Assembly (NCBI GenBank): GCA_963589235.1
Contig: CAVAJX010000024.1
Coordinates: forward strand, 1-19,804
DNA: 19,804 bases
Direction of reading: 5' to 3'
DNA from: CAG-877 sp963589235
Lineage (GTDB): Bacteria; Bacillota_I; Bacilli_A; RF39; UBA660
Numbering within the stretch: position 1 is the first letter of the stretch; each line of letters starts with the position of its first letter. The notes under the pieces are model-generated. The model saw only the letters and a program-made list of their open reading frames with translations, was not told where the DNA came from and searched no databases. A program made the position numbers and the translations under genes. Below, piece after piece: positions 6,299 to 13,275 of the stretch.

Positions 6299-7267
6299 AT
6301 GTCAAAGAATAAAAATAAGAATAAAAATGACTCTAAATATATAAGTACTGATAGTAAATTTAGTCGTTATGAAAGACTTAAAGATAATTATGATGATTTA
6401 GATTTGTCTAAAACACAGCAACAACAATTAGTATTTGATGATGTTGATTTGGATGCTACTATAAATTTAGATACAAGTTTTATGGAGAAAAAGGATAAAA
6501 AGAAAGTTAAAAAGATAGTAGATGAAGTTGTTCCAGTACCTAAAGTTGATGATGTTTATGAAGAAAAAAGCAAATCAAATCTCATCATTGCACTTTTAGC
6601 TATCGCTTGCTTATTTTTTATGGCATTTATTGCATATCATTATTTATTTTTTGATCATAGCGAAAAAGTAAAAGTTGTTACTAATAAAGAAGAGGTTGTG
6701 GAAAAAGTAGTTGATAATAACTATTTATTCTTGGGTGACTCAATTACTGAACAATATGATTTAAAAGAATATTTTAAAGATTACCCGGTAGTTAATTCTG
6801 GTGTTTCTGGTGATGTTACTAGTAGTATTGTTGAGAATATGAAGAAAAGAGTTTATGACTATAATCCTTCTAAAGTATTTTTATTAATAGGTATTAATGA
6901 CTTGAGAAAAGGAAATGATGTTTCTGAAATAGTTTCTAATACTAAAGAGATAATTGAACTTATTAAAGAAAATAGACCTTATAGTGAGATTTATTTAGAG
7001 TCTATTTATCCTATTAATAAGACAGATGATGATAAGATTTCTGATAGTGTTAAAGATATAGAATTTGATAATGAAAAGATTATTGAGGTTAATAATTTAT
7101 TAAAAGACTTGGCTAAAGATGAGAAAATTACTTATGTTGATTTATATAATAAATTAATTGATGATGATGGTAATTTAAATATTTCTTATACTAAAGATGG
7201 TTTACATATTTCTTCTGAAGGATATGAAGGTATTACAAAAGAATTAATGAAATATATTAAAGATTAA
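6299..7267 (+). CDS. Membrane-anchored SGNH/GDSL hydrolase
   Basis: 322 residues. A long charged cytoplasmic N-terminus (1-93, Lys and Asp rich) precedes a single membrane helix (about 94-116) and an outside SGNH hydrolase domain (about 140-322). Blocks seen: LFLGDSIT with the catalytic Ser148, NSGVSGD (Gly block), LLIGINDL (Asn block) and KDGLHISSEGY with the Asp300/His303 pair. Such enzymes de-acylate or esterify cell-surface carbohydrates, lipids or peptidoglycan; the substrate here is unknown. The first in-frame ATG (6293) directly abuts the AGGAGG site (6287-6292), so translation should begin at the second ATG, 6299, with 6-nt spacing. The Ser, Gly, Asn and His blocks are all intact, so activity is expected. 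Confidence 0.82.
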   Translation: MSKNKNKNKNDSKYISTDSKFSRYERLKDNYDDLDLSKTQQQQLVFDDVDLDATINLDTSFMEKKDKKKVKKIVDEVVPVPKVDDVYEEKSKSNLIIALLAIACLFFMAFIAYHYLFFDHSEKVKVVTNKEEVVEKVVDNNYLFLGDSITEQYDLKEYFKDYPVVNSGVSGDVTSSIVENMKKRVYDYNPSKVFLLIGINDLRKGNDVSEIVSNTKEIIELIKENRPYSEIYLESIYPINKTDDDKISDSVKDIEFDNEKIIEVNNLLKDLAKDEKITYVDLYNKLIDDDGNLNISYTKDGLHISSEGYEGITKELMKYIKD

Positions 7268-7327
7268 TTGTTATTTTTAATATTATGGCTGCATATATTT
7301 AAGTGTAGAAAGGAATGAATAATATAT

Positions 7328-7588
7328 ATGGAAACACTTAAAGTAAGCAGTAAATCTAATCCTAATAGTGTAGCAGGAGCTCTTGCTAATGTATTTAGAG
7401 AAAAAGGAGCTGTTGAAATTCAAGCTGTTGGAGCTGGTGCTTTAAATCAAGCTATAAAAGCAGTAGCAATAGCAAGAGGATTTGTAGCACCATCTGGAAA
7501 AAATTTAGTTTGTATTCCGGCTTTTCAGGATATAGCTATTGATGGTGAAGAAAGAACGGCTATTAAATTAATTATAGAGGCTAAATAG
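7328..7588 (+). CDS. spoVS: Stage V sporulation protein S
   Basis: An 86-residue protein matching SpoVS along its length: METLKVSSKSNPNSVAGALA, the EIQAVGAGALNQAIKAVAIARG core and a C-terminal IDGEERTAIKLIIEAK. SpoVS has an Alba-like fold, probably binds nucleic acid, and in Bacillus affects septation and coat assembly during sporulation. It is also found in some non-sporulating lineages, so on its own it would not prove sporulation, but cotE in this window supports it. The ribosome site AAAGGA lies unusually far upstream (13 nt before ATG). In Bacillus the gene is driven by sigma-H; I could not identify a clear promoter of any class in the 60-nt gap. It is monocistronic, with a terminator over its stop codon. 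Confidence 0.93.
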   Translation: METLKVSSKSNPNSVAGALANVFREKGAVEIQAVGAGALNQAIKAVAIARGFVAPSGKNLVCIPAFQDIAIDGEERTAIKLIIEAK

Positions 7589-7603
7589 TCTCTTTTTTTT
7601 TTT
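7576..7603 (+). terminator. Terminator overlapping the spoVS stop codon
   Basis: AGAGGCT (7576-7582) pairs with AGTCTCT (7587-7593), loop AAAT, followed by about ten T residues. The TAG stop (7586-7588) spans loop and stem. Confidence 0.85.
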
Positions 7604-7612
7604 GCTTTTGTA

Positions 7613-7621
7613 TGGTAAAAT
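7613..7621 (+). promoter_or_regulatory. Extended -10 promoter of the zinc-ribbon membrane protein
   Basis: TGGTAAAAT directly behind the spoVS terminator T-tract; no -35 seen. Leader about 16 nt. Confidence 0.45.
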
Positions 7622-7643
7622 TATCATAATAGGAGATGATTAC

Positions 7644-8810
7644 ATGACTTCAAGGGATGATATTATTTTCTGTGATCGTTGTGGTGCGGAAATGAAGAAA
7701 AATCAAAGATGTTGTATTAAATGTGGAAATATTAATTATAGTAATCCGGAAAATGCTTCTATGAGAAAATTTGAAAATAATTCTAAAAAAGATACATATG
7801 TTGTTGGTTCCGGAAGTACTATTACAACTGATTTTAGTAAGAATTTTATTTTTACTAAGAATATTGGTTATAAAAAAACATGCGTTTTAGTTAATATCTG
7901 TTTGTTGATTATTGGTATAATTGCTTCTTTTGTATATTTTTATACTGATAGTTATGATATTTTAGGTACTTTAATAAATCCATGGTTTAATATTTTACTT
8001 ATTTTACTTTTATTATTCTTTTTAGAATCTCTTTCTATGCAGTTTATATATATGAAGGCTAATAAGCCTTGGTGGAGTTTCTTTATTCCTTTTTATAACA
8101 GTTATGTTTACTTTGATATAACAATGAAGTCTCCTTGGCTATTTTTAGTTGGTTTAATACCTATCATTGGTCAAATTCTTTTTATTGTTTCTATATTTAA
8201 ATTTGCTAGTAAATTTAGGATTTCGGGAATACTTTGTTTTATTTTTTATCCTATTGTTTTACCAGCATTAGCCTTTGATACAGCTGCAGCTTATGAAAAT
8301 AATTATTATATACAAAGTACTAGTACTCAAGTTGATGAAAAAGTTGTTCTTGTTAATAATTATCGTGGAAATAAGTTAATACTAAGTTTTACTTTGGGTT
8401 TAATGTTTATTAATTTTGTTTCTTTGATATATTTTAATTATGATGATATTGTTTCTGGTGTTAGAAAGTTTATTTTTATAAAAGATAATACTAAGATTGT
8501 TTATGAAATAAAAAAGGATTACTTATCAGGAAAATACTCTTGTACTTCAGCAGATTTAGCTTCAGATGATTCAGTTCTTTATATTGACTTTTCTAATAGT
8601 TCTGTTTTTGATGATTCTGAAAAAGTTAAATATTTTGGATATGTTAAAGTTAAAATAAATAATGATAAAAGGGATTTTTATATTACTTCAGCAAATGATT
8701 ATTTTAGTATATCTGACGTAAAGTTTGATAGTTTAAAAAATTTTAAAGTTGATTTTGAAGATAGTAAAAAGATTACTATACCTAATGATGTTATAGTATG
8801 CACTAAATAA
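7644..8810 (+). CDS. Zinc-ribbon membrane protein with DUF5684-like region
   Basis: 388 residues. An N-terminal zinc ribbon has Cys10, Cys13, Cys24 and Cys27 (CDRCG then CIKCG). After a polar linker come about four membrane segments (about 80-220) containing PWWSFFIPFYNSYVYFDI and LVGLIPIIGQILF, which resemble the short tetraspan DUF5684 proteins often found near signal peptidases. A further membrane helix lies at about 250 and a soluble C-terminal domain of about 120 residues should lie on the outer face. Function is not known; similar zinc-ribbon membrane proteins are common in Firmicutes. The start is ATG 7644 because AGGAG (7631-7635) lies just before it; the in-frame upstream ATG at 7602 has no ribosome site and lies in the spoVS terminator tail. 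Confidence 0.7.
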   Translation: MTSRDDIIFCDRCGAEMKKNQRCCIKCGNINYSNPENASMRKFENNSKKDTYVVGSGSTITTDFSKNFIFTKNIGYKKTCVLVNICLLIIGIIASFVYFYTDSYDILGTLINPWFNILLILLLLFFLESLSMQFIYMKANKPWWSFFIPFYNSYVYFDITMKSPWLFLVGLIPIIGQILFIVSIFKFASKFRISGILCFIFYPIVLPALAFDTAAAYENNYYIQSTSTQVDEKVVLVNNYRGNKLILSFTLGLMFINFVSLIYFNYDDIVSGVRKFIFIKDNTKIVYEIKKDYLSGKYSCTSADLASDDSVLYIDFSNSSVFDDSEKVKYFGYVKVKINNDKRDFYITSANDYFSISDVKFDSLKNFKVDFEDSKKITIPNDVIVCTK

Positions 8811-8818
8811 AATTGTTA

Positions 8819-8847
8819 TTGATATTTTTTTAAATATGGCATATAAT
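8819..8847 (+). promoter_or_regulatory. Promoter of the serS T-box transcript
   Basis: TTGATA (8819-8824), a 17-nt spacer, TATAAT (8842-8847). Transcription should begin near 8854, just before the T-box leader. Confidence 0.8.
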
Positions 8848-8853
8848 ATTAGC

Positions 8854-9048
8854 AAGTCGATAATTAGAACTAATAATAAGACTATTTAAGCGAAGAGAAG
8901 TCATGTTTGGTGAAAATGACTGTTAAATACTTATTTATCTACTCTATAGATGATATTTTATCCGGTTAATACCGTTATCTAATTAAGTTAAATAAAGGAT
9001 GGCACCGTGCTATTTAGCACTCCTTATAGTGTCATCCTTTTTATTTTT
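8854..9048 (+). ncRNA. T-box leader controlling serS
   Basis: A tRNA-sensing leader of about 195 nt. Stem I: TATTTAA pairs with TTAAATA (8923-8929) around the conserved GCGAAGAGA (AG bulge) and an apical hairpin AGTCAT/ATGACT whose loop GTTTGGTGAAA fits the T-box apical motif. Smaller hairpins follow (8937-8951 region and CGGT/ACCG near 8962-8974). The antiterminator pairs AAGGA (8995-8999) with TCCTT (9021-9025), with the bulge TGGCACC holding TGGC, whose C suits the G discriminator base of tRNA-Ser. The competing terminator pairs GGATGGCAC (8997-9005) with GTGTCATCC (9029-9037) before a T-run. Uncharged tRNA-Ser should favour read-through. The specifier codon is not certain; TCT at 8938-8940 is a candidate. 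Confidence 0.92.
8997..9048 (+). terminator. Regulated terminator of the serS T-box
   Basis: A 9-bp stem (8997-9005 with 9029-9037, one G-T pair) followed by TTTTTATTTTT. It shares bases with the antiterminator, so the two folds exclude each other. Confidence 0.88.
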
Positions 9049-9061
9049 AGGAGGCTTTTAT

Positions 9062-9106
9062 ATGATTAATTTTAAAGTGTATTATGTCTCGAGTAGGACA
9101 TTGTAA
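9062..9106 (+). CDS. Possible 14-codon leader ORF between T-box and serS
   Basis: ATG 9062 follows a perfect AGGAGG (9049-9054) placed directly behind the T-box terminator, a stronger site than that of serS itself. It encodes 14 residues beginning MINFKVYYV and ends at TAA 9104-9106, 39 nt before serS. It holds one pair of Ser codons (TCG AGT). It may be a second regulatory layer, or simply a decayed start region. Confidence 0.35.
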   Translation: MINFKVYYVSSRTL

Positions 9107-9145
9107 ATATGTTATTAAAATAGAAAAAAGAAATGAGGAATAGAT

Positions 9146-10423
9146 ATGATAGATATTAAATTAATAAGAGAAAATAGGGATTTGGTTAAAGAAAATATTA
9201 AGAAGAAATTTCAAGATGAGAAATTACCATTAGTTGACGAGGTTTATGAACTTGATAAAAGAGTACGTGAAGTGCAAACTACAGTTGATGGATTAAAAGC
9301 TGATAAGAATAAATTATCAAGTAAAATTGGAAAACTAATGAGTGAGAAAAAAGTAGATGAAGCTAATGAAGTAAAAGAAAAGATAGCTGAAAGCGCTGAT
9401 GAAATTAAGAAATTAGAGGAAGAACAAGTAAAATTAACAAGTGAAATAAGAGATAAAATGTTAGTTATTCCACAAATCATGGATCCTTCTGTACCTATAG
9501 GTGAGGATGACAGTTGTAATGTCGAAGTGGAAAAATTTGGTGAGCCAGTTGTTCCTGATTATGAAATTCCATATCATGCTGATATTATTGAAAAGTTAAA
9601 AGGAATGGATAAGGATGCTGCTGGTAGAACATCTGGACAAGGATTTTATTATTTACTTGGAGATATTGCAAGACTTCATGAAGCAATGCTTGCTTATGCA
9701 AGAGACTTTATGATAGATGCTGGTTTTACTTATGCAATTCCACCATTTATGATACATTCTGATGTTGTTACTGGTGTTATGTCTTTTCCTGAAATGGAAG
9801 CTATGATGTATAAAATTGAAGGTGAAGATTTATACTTAATTGGAACTAGTGAACATAGTATGATAGGTAAGTTTAAAGATCAAATTATTAAGAAAGAAGA
9901 GTTACCAGTACATATGACAAGTTATTCTCCTTGTTTTAGAAAAGAAGGTGGAAGTCATGGCTTAGAAGAAAGAGGACTTTACCGTGTTCATCAATTTGAA
10001 AAACAAGAAATGATTGTTATATGTGAGCCAGAAGAAAGTATGGATTGGTATAATAAAATGTGGAAGCTTACAGTTGATTTCTTTAGAAGTTTAGATGTTC
10101 CTGTTAGACAACTTGAATGTTGTTCTGGAGACTTAGCTGATTTAAAAGTTAAATCTTGTGATATTGAAGCTTGGAGTCCTAGACAAAAGAAATATTTTGA
10201 GGTTGGAAGTTGTTCAACATTAGGAGATGCTCAAGCTAGACGTTTAGGTATTCGTACTAAAGGAGAAAAAGGAACATATTACTTACATACTTTAAATAAT
10301 ACTGTTGTTGCTACTCCTAGAGGATTAATTGCTGTAATTGAAAACAATTATCAAGAAGATGGAAGTATAAAAATACCTAAAGCTTTGCAAAAATATATGG
10401 GTGGTAAAGAATATATAAAATAA
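9146..10423 (+). CDS. serS: Seryl-tRNA synthetase
   Basis: A 425-residue class II synthetase that charges tRNA-Ser in the cytoplasm. Residues 1-110 form the long antiparallel coiled-coil arm that grips the tRNA variable arm (Lys/Glu-rich heptads around VDGLKADKNKLSSK). The catalytic core follows, with TSEHSMIG, motif 2 FRKEGGSHGLEERGLYRVHQF, the EVGSCSTLGDAQARRL serine/ATP pocket and motif 3 NNTVVATPRGLIAVIENN. Length matches bacterial SerRS, and all class II motifs are present. Expression should rise when tRNA-Ser is uncharged, through the T-box upstream. Start ATG 9146 follows a TGAGGAA ribosome site. The gene is monocistronic, with its own terminator. Confidence 0.97.
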   Translation: MIDIKLIRENRDLVKENIKKKFQDEKLPLVDEVYELDKRVREVQTTVDGLKADKNKLSSKIGKLMSEKKVDEANEVKEKIAESADEIKKLEEEQVKLTSEIRDKMLVIPQIMDPSVPIGEDDSCNVEVEKFGEPVVPDYEIPYHADIIEKLKGMDKDAAGRTSGQGFYYLLGDIARLHEAMLAYARDFMIDAGFTYAIPPFMIHSDVVTGVMSFPEMEAMMYKIEGEDLYLIGTSEHSMIGKFKDQIIKKEELPVHMTSYSPCFRKEGGSHGLEERGLYRVHQFEKQEMIVICEPEESMDWYNKMWKLTVDFFRSLDVPVRQLECCSGDLADLKVKSCDIEAWSPRQKKYFEVGSCSTLGDAQARRLGIRTKGEKGTYYLHTLNNTVVATPRGLIAVIENNYQEDGSIKIPKALQKYMGGKEYIK

Positions 10424-10449
10424 AAGTGTAGTTATCTACGCTTTTTTTT
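10423..10449 (+). terminator. serS terminator
   Basis: AAAGTGTAG (10423-10431) pairs with CTACGCTTT (10436-10444, one G-T pair), loop TTAT, then eight or more T. It begins at the last base of the TAA stop. Confidence 0.88.
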
Positions 10450-10457
10450 GTTATAAT
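10449..10457 (+). promoter_or_regulatory. Extended -10 promoter of the SPFH operon
   Basis: TGTTATAAT placed right at the end of the serS terminator T-run. No good -35. The leader would be about 59 nt. Confidence 0.55.
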
Positions 10458-10463
10458 TAGATT

Positions 10464-10508
10464 AGATAGGAGAAAACTTTGAAATTTTCTATCGAATATA
10501 TAAAATAA
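10464..10508 (+). promoter_or_regulatory. Leader hairpin and possible 9-codon ORF before the SPFH gene
   Basis: GATA, a bulged GGA, and GAAAA pair with TTTTC and TATC (10465-10493), loop CTTTGAAA. The AGGAG at 10468-10472 lies in the hairpin and precedes a TTG (10479) that opens a 9-codon ORF, MKFSIEYIK, ending at 10508. The SPFH gene itself uses AGAGG at about 10511. Confidence 0.3.
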
Positions 10509-10522
10509 GAAAGAGGTATTTT

Positions 10523-11740
10523 ATGGGATTTATTAAAGCTTTTACTGGTGCTTTATCAGGATCTTTCGCTGATCAATGGAAAGATTTCTATGCACCAAGA
10601 ACTGATGTACCTGCAACAGCTGCGTTATTTCAAGCAGTACCATCTGGTACAAATGCTGGACGTGGTGAAAACTACAAAGGTTCTGAAAATATTATTACTA
10701 ACGGAAGCAAGATGATTGTTCCAGAAGGAACTGCATTAATTACAGTTCAAGATGGACAAATTACTGGTTTAATTGCTGAAGCTGGTGGTTATGAATTTAA
10801 GAGTGATGATGCTAACTCTAAATCATTATTTGCTGGTGATGGTATTTTATCATCTACATTAGGACAATCTTGGGAAAGATTTAAATTTGGCGGACAACCA
10901 GGTTCTCAACAATTAGCATTTTATGTTAATTTAAAAGAAATACCAAATAATAAATTTGGTACGCAATCTGAAATTTATTGGGATGATGCATATCTAAATG
11001 CACAAGTTGGAGCAATTACTAGAGGAACTTATAGTCTTAAAATAGTTGACCCAATACTATTTGTTAAAAACTTTGTTCCTGTTAAATTCTTACAACCAGG
11101 AGCTCCTGCATTTGATTTTAATGATATGGATAATGATGCTAGTAATCAATTATTTAGTGAAGTAGTTGGTACTTTATCAGCAGCTTTTGCCAATTATACT
11201 AATGATCCAAGCAAGGGTAATCGTATTTCTAAAATTCAAGCTGATCAAATTGGATTTGCTCAAGCAATGGCTAAGGCAGTTGAAGATGCATATCAATGGA
11301 AAGCTTCTAGAGGTTTAGAAATTGTTAAGACTGCAATTCTTGCTATTGAATATGATGAGGATACTAAGAAATTACTTAGTGATGTTAAGAAAGCTGATGC
11401 TTTATCTGGTAATAGAGGTAATTCATTCATGCAACAATCTATTGCTCGTGGTGTACAAGCAGCTGGTGAGAATCCTGCTGGTGCTGGAGCAACAATGGCA
11501 TTTATGGGTATGGGAATGAATGCTGCTAATGGAATGGCACAAAGTACTCAACAAGAAGCAACTGGTACAAATCCATTTATTAACGTAGGTGCTGCACAAG
11601 CTACTGCTACTCCTGCTGCACCAGCTACTCCTGCAGCTGATCCTTATGAGGAATTAAAAAAAGCTAAAGAATTATTAGATGCTGGAGTTATTTCTCAAGC
11701 AGATTTTGATGCTAAAAAGAAAAATTTATTAGGTATTTAG
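10523..11740 (+). CDS. SPFH-domain protein with C-terminal SHOCT, YdjI-like
   Basis: 405 residues. Like Bacillus YdjI and the so-called virion core proteins, it opens with a short amphipathic helix, then an SPFH/band-7-like domain (about 30-265; SKMIVPEGTALITVQDG, IYWDDAYLNAQVGAITRGTYS), a helical segment to about 310, a Met/Ala/Gly/Gln-rich flexible linker (about 310-370) and a SHOCT motif at the end (DPYEELKKAKELLDAGVIS to LLGI). SPFH proteins assemble scaffolds on membranes; in Bacillus ydjI lies in the sigma-W-driven pspA-ydjGHI operon. Its codon choice is less AT-extreme than that of its neighbours, suggesting higher expression. The next gene starts 3 nt after its stop, so the two are co-translated. 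Confidence 0.82.
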   Translation: MGFIKAFTGALSGSFADQWKDFYAPRTDVPATAALFQAVPSGTNAGRGENYKGSENIITNGSKMIVPEGTALITVQDGQITGLIAEAGGYEFKSDDANSKSLFAGDGILSSTLGQSWERFKFGGQPGSQQLAFYVNLKEIPNNKFGTQSEIYWDDAYLNAQVGAITRGTYSLKIVDPILFVKNFVPVKFLQPGAPAFDFNDMDNDASNQLFSEVVGTLSAAFANYTNDPSKGNRISKIQADQIGFAQAMAKAVEDAYQWKASRGLEIVKTAILAIEYDEDTKKLLSDVKKADALSGNRGNSFMQQSIARGVQAAGENPAGAGATMAFMGMGMNAANGMAQSTQQEATGTNPFINVGAAQATATPAAPATPAADPYEELKKAKELLDAGVISQADFDAKKKNLLGI

Positions 11741-11743
11741 TCT

Positions 11744-13204
11744 ATGCAGGATGAAGAAAAGAAGGGTGTACCTGAAGTTAATAATTCTTCTCCTACGATA
11801 GTTCAAACTGATGTTGGTGCTAAAGATGGACAAGAAAAATGTCCAAAATGTGGTTCTACTGATATTAGTTTAAATGTTTCGACAGGTAAATTAAGATGTA
11901 ATTTCTGTCGTCATGAATTTGAAAGTGCAAAAATATCTGGTATGCAAACAGATATTAAAGAGTTGTCTGGCGAAATTTTAGGATCTGGAGCAAAAGATAT
12001 AATTGCTGATACTAAAGATGTACTTACATTTAAATGTAGTAGTTGTGGAGCAGAAGTGGTTGTTGATACTGCTTCTTCTACACAAGCTAGATGTCACTGG
12101 TGTCGTAATATATTATCAGTTAATCAACAAATTCCAAATGGAGCTATTCCAGATGTTGTTTTACCTTTTTCAGTAACTAAAGATGTTGCGAAAGGTCAAA
12201 TAGAAAAGTTTGTTGGTTCTAGAAAATTCTTTGCTCATCCAAAGTTTAAAAAAGAGTTTACTACTCAAAATATCATGGGTGTATATTTTCCATATATGTT
12301 GGTAGATATTAATTCACATGTAAAATTAGTAGGACAAGGAGAAAAATTAGTTAGAACTTATACAAGAGGCTCTGATGAAAATTCTAGAACTTATTATGAT
12401 GCTGATTTATTTAATGTAAAAAGAGAATTTGATCTTTCCATTGAAGGATTAACAGTAGAATCTAATTCTGATAGACTTAATAATACATCAGCCGCTAAGA
12501 CTAATAATGTTATCAACGCTATAATGCCATTTGATATAGAAAACTGTGTTAAATATAATGCTAACTTTTTAAGAGGTTATACTTCTGAAAGAAGAGATAT
12601 TAATATTGAGCAATTAAAATCTTTAGTTAAGGAACAAGCTCAAGATGTTGCGAGGTTTGCAGCTAATGAATCTTTAACAGAATATAATAGAGGTGTTGCT
12701 TGGAGTCAAGAAGATTTTGATGTTAAAGGGCAACAATGGAAAGCGGCATATTTACCAGTTTGGTTATATAGTTATCAACAAGTAAAAGGTAATAAAAGTA
12801 TTTTACATTATGTGGCAGTTAATGCTAGAACTAAAGAGACTATGGGTAGTGTACCAATACATATGCCATTATTGATTTTAGTTTCACTTTTTGTAGAATT
12901 TTTAGGATATTTGGGAATGACTTATATAGAGTTTGATTATAATTATATATTCCTATTATCTGGTATTTTATATTTCATTATTATGTATTCTAGGTATCGT
13001 AATTCTGGTGCTAGACATAAACATGAATTAGAAACAAAAAATGAAGTACGTAATTTACAAAGAACAGATAATTATGTAAAAAGACTTACAGAATTACAAA
13101 ATTCTTATATGTCTGGTGCTAATAATACTTCTGTAAATGGTTCTTTTGGCTCAAGTAATATTATTAATACGATAGTTGATAATATTAATATCAATATTAA
13201 ATAA
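11744..13204 (+). CDS. Double zinc-ribbon membrane protein, YdjG-like
   Basis: 486 residues. Two zinc ribbons at the N-terminus: Cys33/36/52/55 (TFIIB-type CPKCG and CNFC) and Cys98/101/117/120 (CSSCG and CHWC). A central domain (about 135-370) with VVLPFSVTKDVAKGQIEKF and FFAHPKFKKEF matches the YdjG-type proteins. Two membrane helices follow (about 375-393 and 402-416), then a charged tail. In Bacillus YdjG is a membrane anchor that, with YdjH, brings PspA to the membrane. Its position right behind the SPFH gene (3-nt gap, weak own ribosome site) shows translational coupling. The zinc fingers should face the cytoplasm. Partner choice in this organism is unknown, since pspA is not here. Confidence 0.78.
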   Translation: MQDEEKKGVPEVNNSSPTIVQTDVGAKDGQEKCPKCGSTDISLNVSTGKLRCNFCRHEFESAKISGMQTDIKELSGEILGSGAKDIIADTKDVLTFKCSSCGAEVVVDTASSTQARCHWCRNILSVNQQIPNGAIPDVVLPFSVTKDVAKGQIEKFVGSRKFFAHPKFKKEFTTQNIMGVYFPYMLVDINSHVKLVGQGEKLVRTYTRGSDENSRTYYDADLFNVKREFDLSIEGLTVESNSDRLNNTSAAKTNNVINAIMPFDIENCVKYNANFLRGYTSERRDINIEQLKSLVKEQAQDVARFAANESLTEYNRGVAWSQEDFDVKGQQWKAAYLPVWLYSYQQVKGNKSILHYVAVNARTKETMGSVPIHMPLLILVSLFVEFLGYLGMTYIEFDYNYIFLLSGILYFIIMYSRYRNSGARHKHELETKNEVRNLQRTDNYVKRLTELQNSYMSGANNTSVNGSFGSSNIINTIVDNININIK

Positions 13205-13213
13205 TTATTTTTA

Positions 13214-13240
13214 GGGACGCTTGATAGCGTCTTTTTCTTT
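13214..13240 (+). terminator. Terminator after the YdjG-like gene
   Basis: GACGC (13216-13220) pairs with GCGTC (13227-13231), with two extra G-T pairs, followed by TTTTTCTTTT. The loop TTGATA doubles as the -35 of the next promoter. Confidence 0.78.
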
Positions 13241-13249
13241 TGATATAAT
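13221..13249 (+). promoter_or_regulatory. Promoter with -35 in the terminator loop
   Basis: TTGATA (13221-13226) fills the terminator loop exactly; a 17-nt spacer leads to TATAAT (13244-13249) preceded by TGA (extended -10). Leader about 20 nt. Confidence 0.75.
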
Positions 13250-13275
13250 CTTTATAAGAGAAGAGTGTGGTAATA

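Noticed and set aside
7254..7283. Weak hairpin at the end of the GDSL hydrolase gene
   Set aside because: ATATTAAA/TTTAATAT is all A-T with a 14-nt loop and no T-run; not a credible terminator.
7315..7341. Eight-codon ORF overlapping the spoVS start
   Set aside because: The ATG sits directly against the ribosome site with no spacing, so it is unlikely to be translated.
9244..9480. Minus-strand ORF opposite the serS coiled-coil arm
   Set aside because: Its Ser/Leu-rich low-complexity product is the expected antisense reading of a Lys/Glu-rich coiled coil.
11322..11519. 65-codon + strand ORF inside the SPFH gene
   Set aside because: Out-of-frame reading of a well-supported CDS; no ribosome site.
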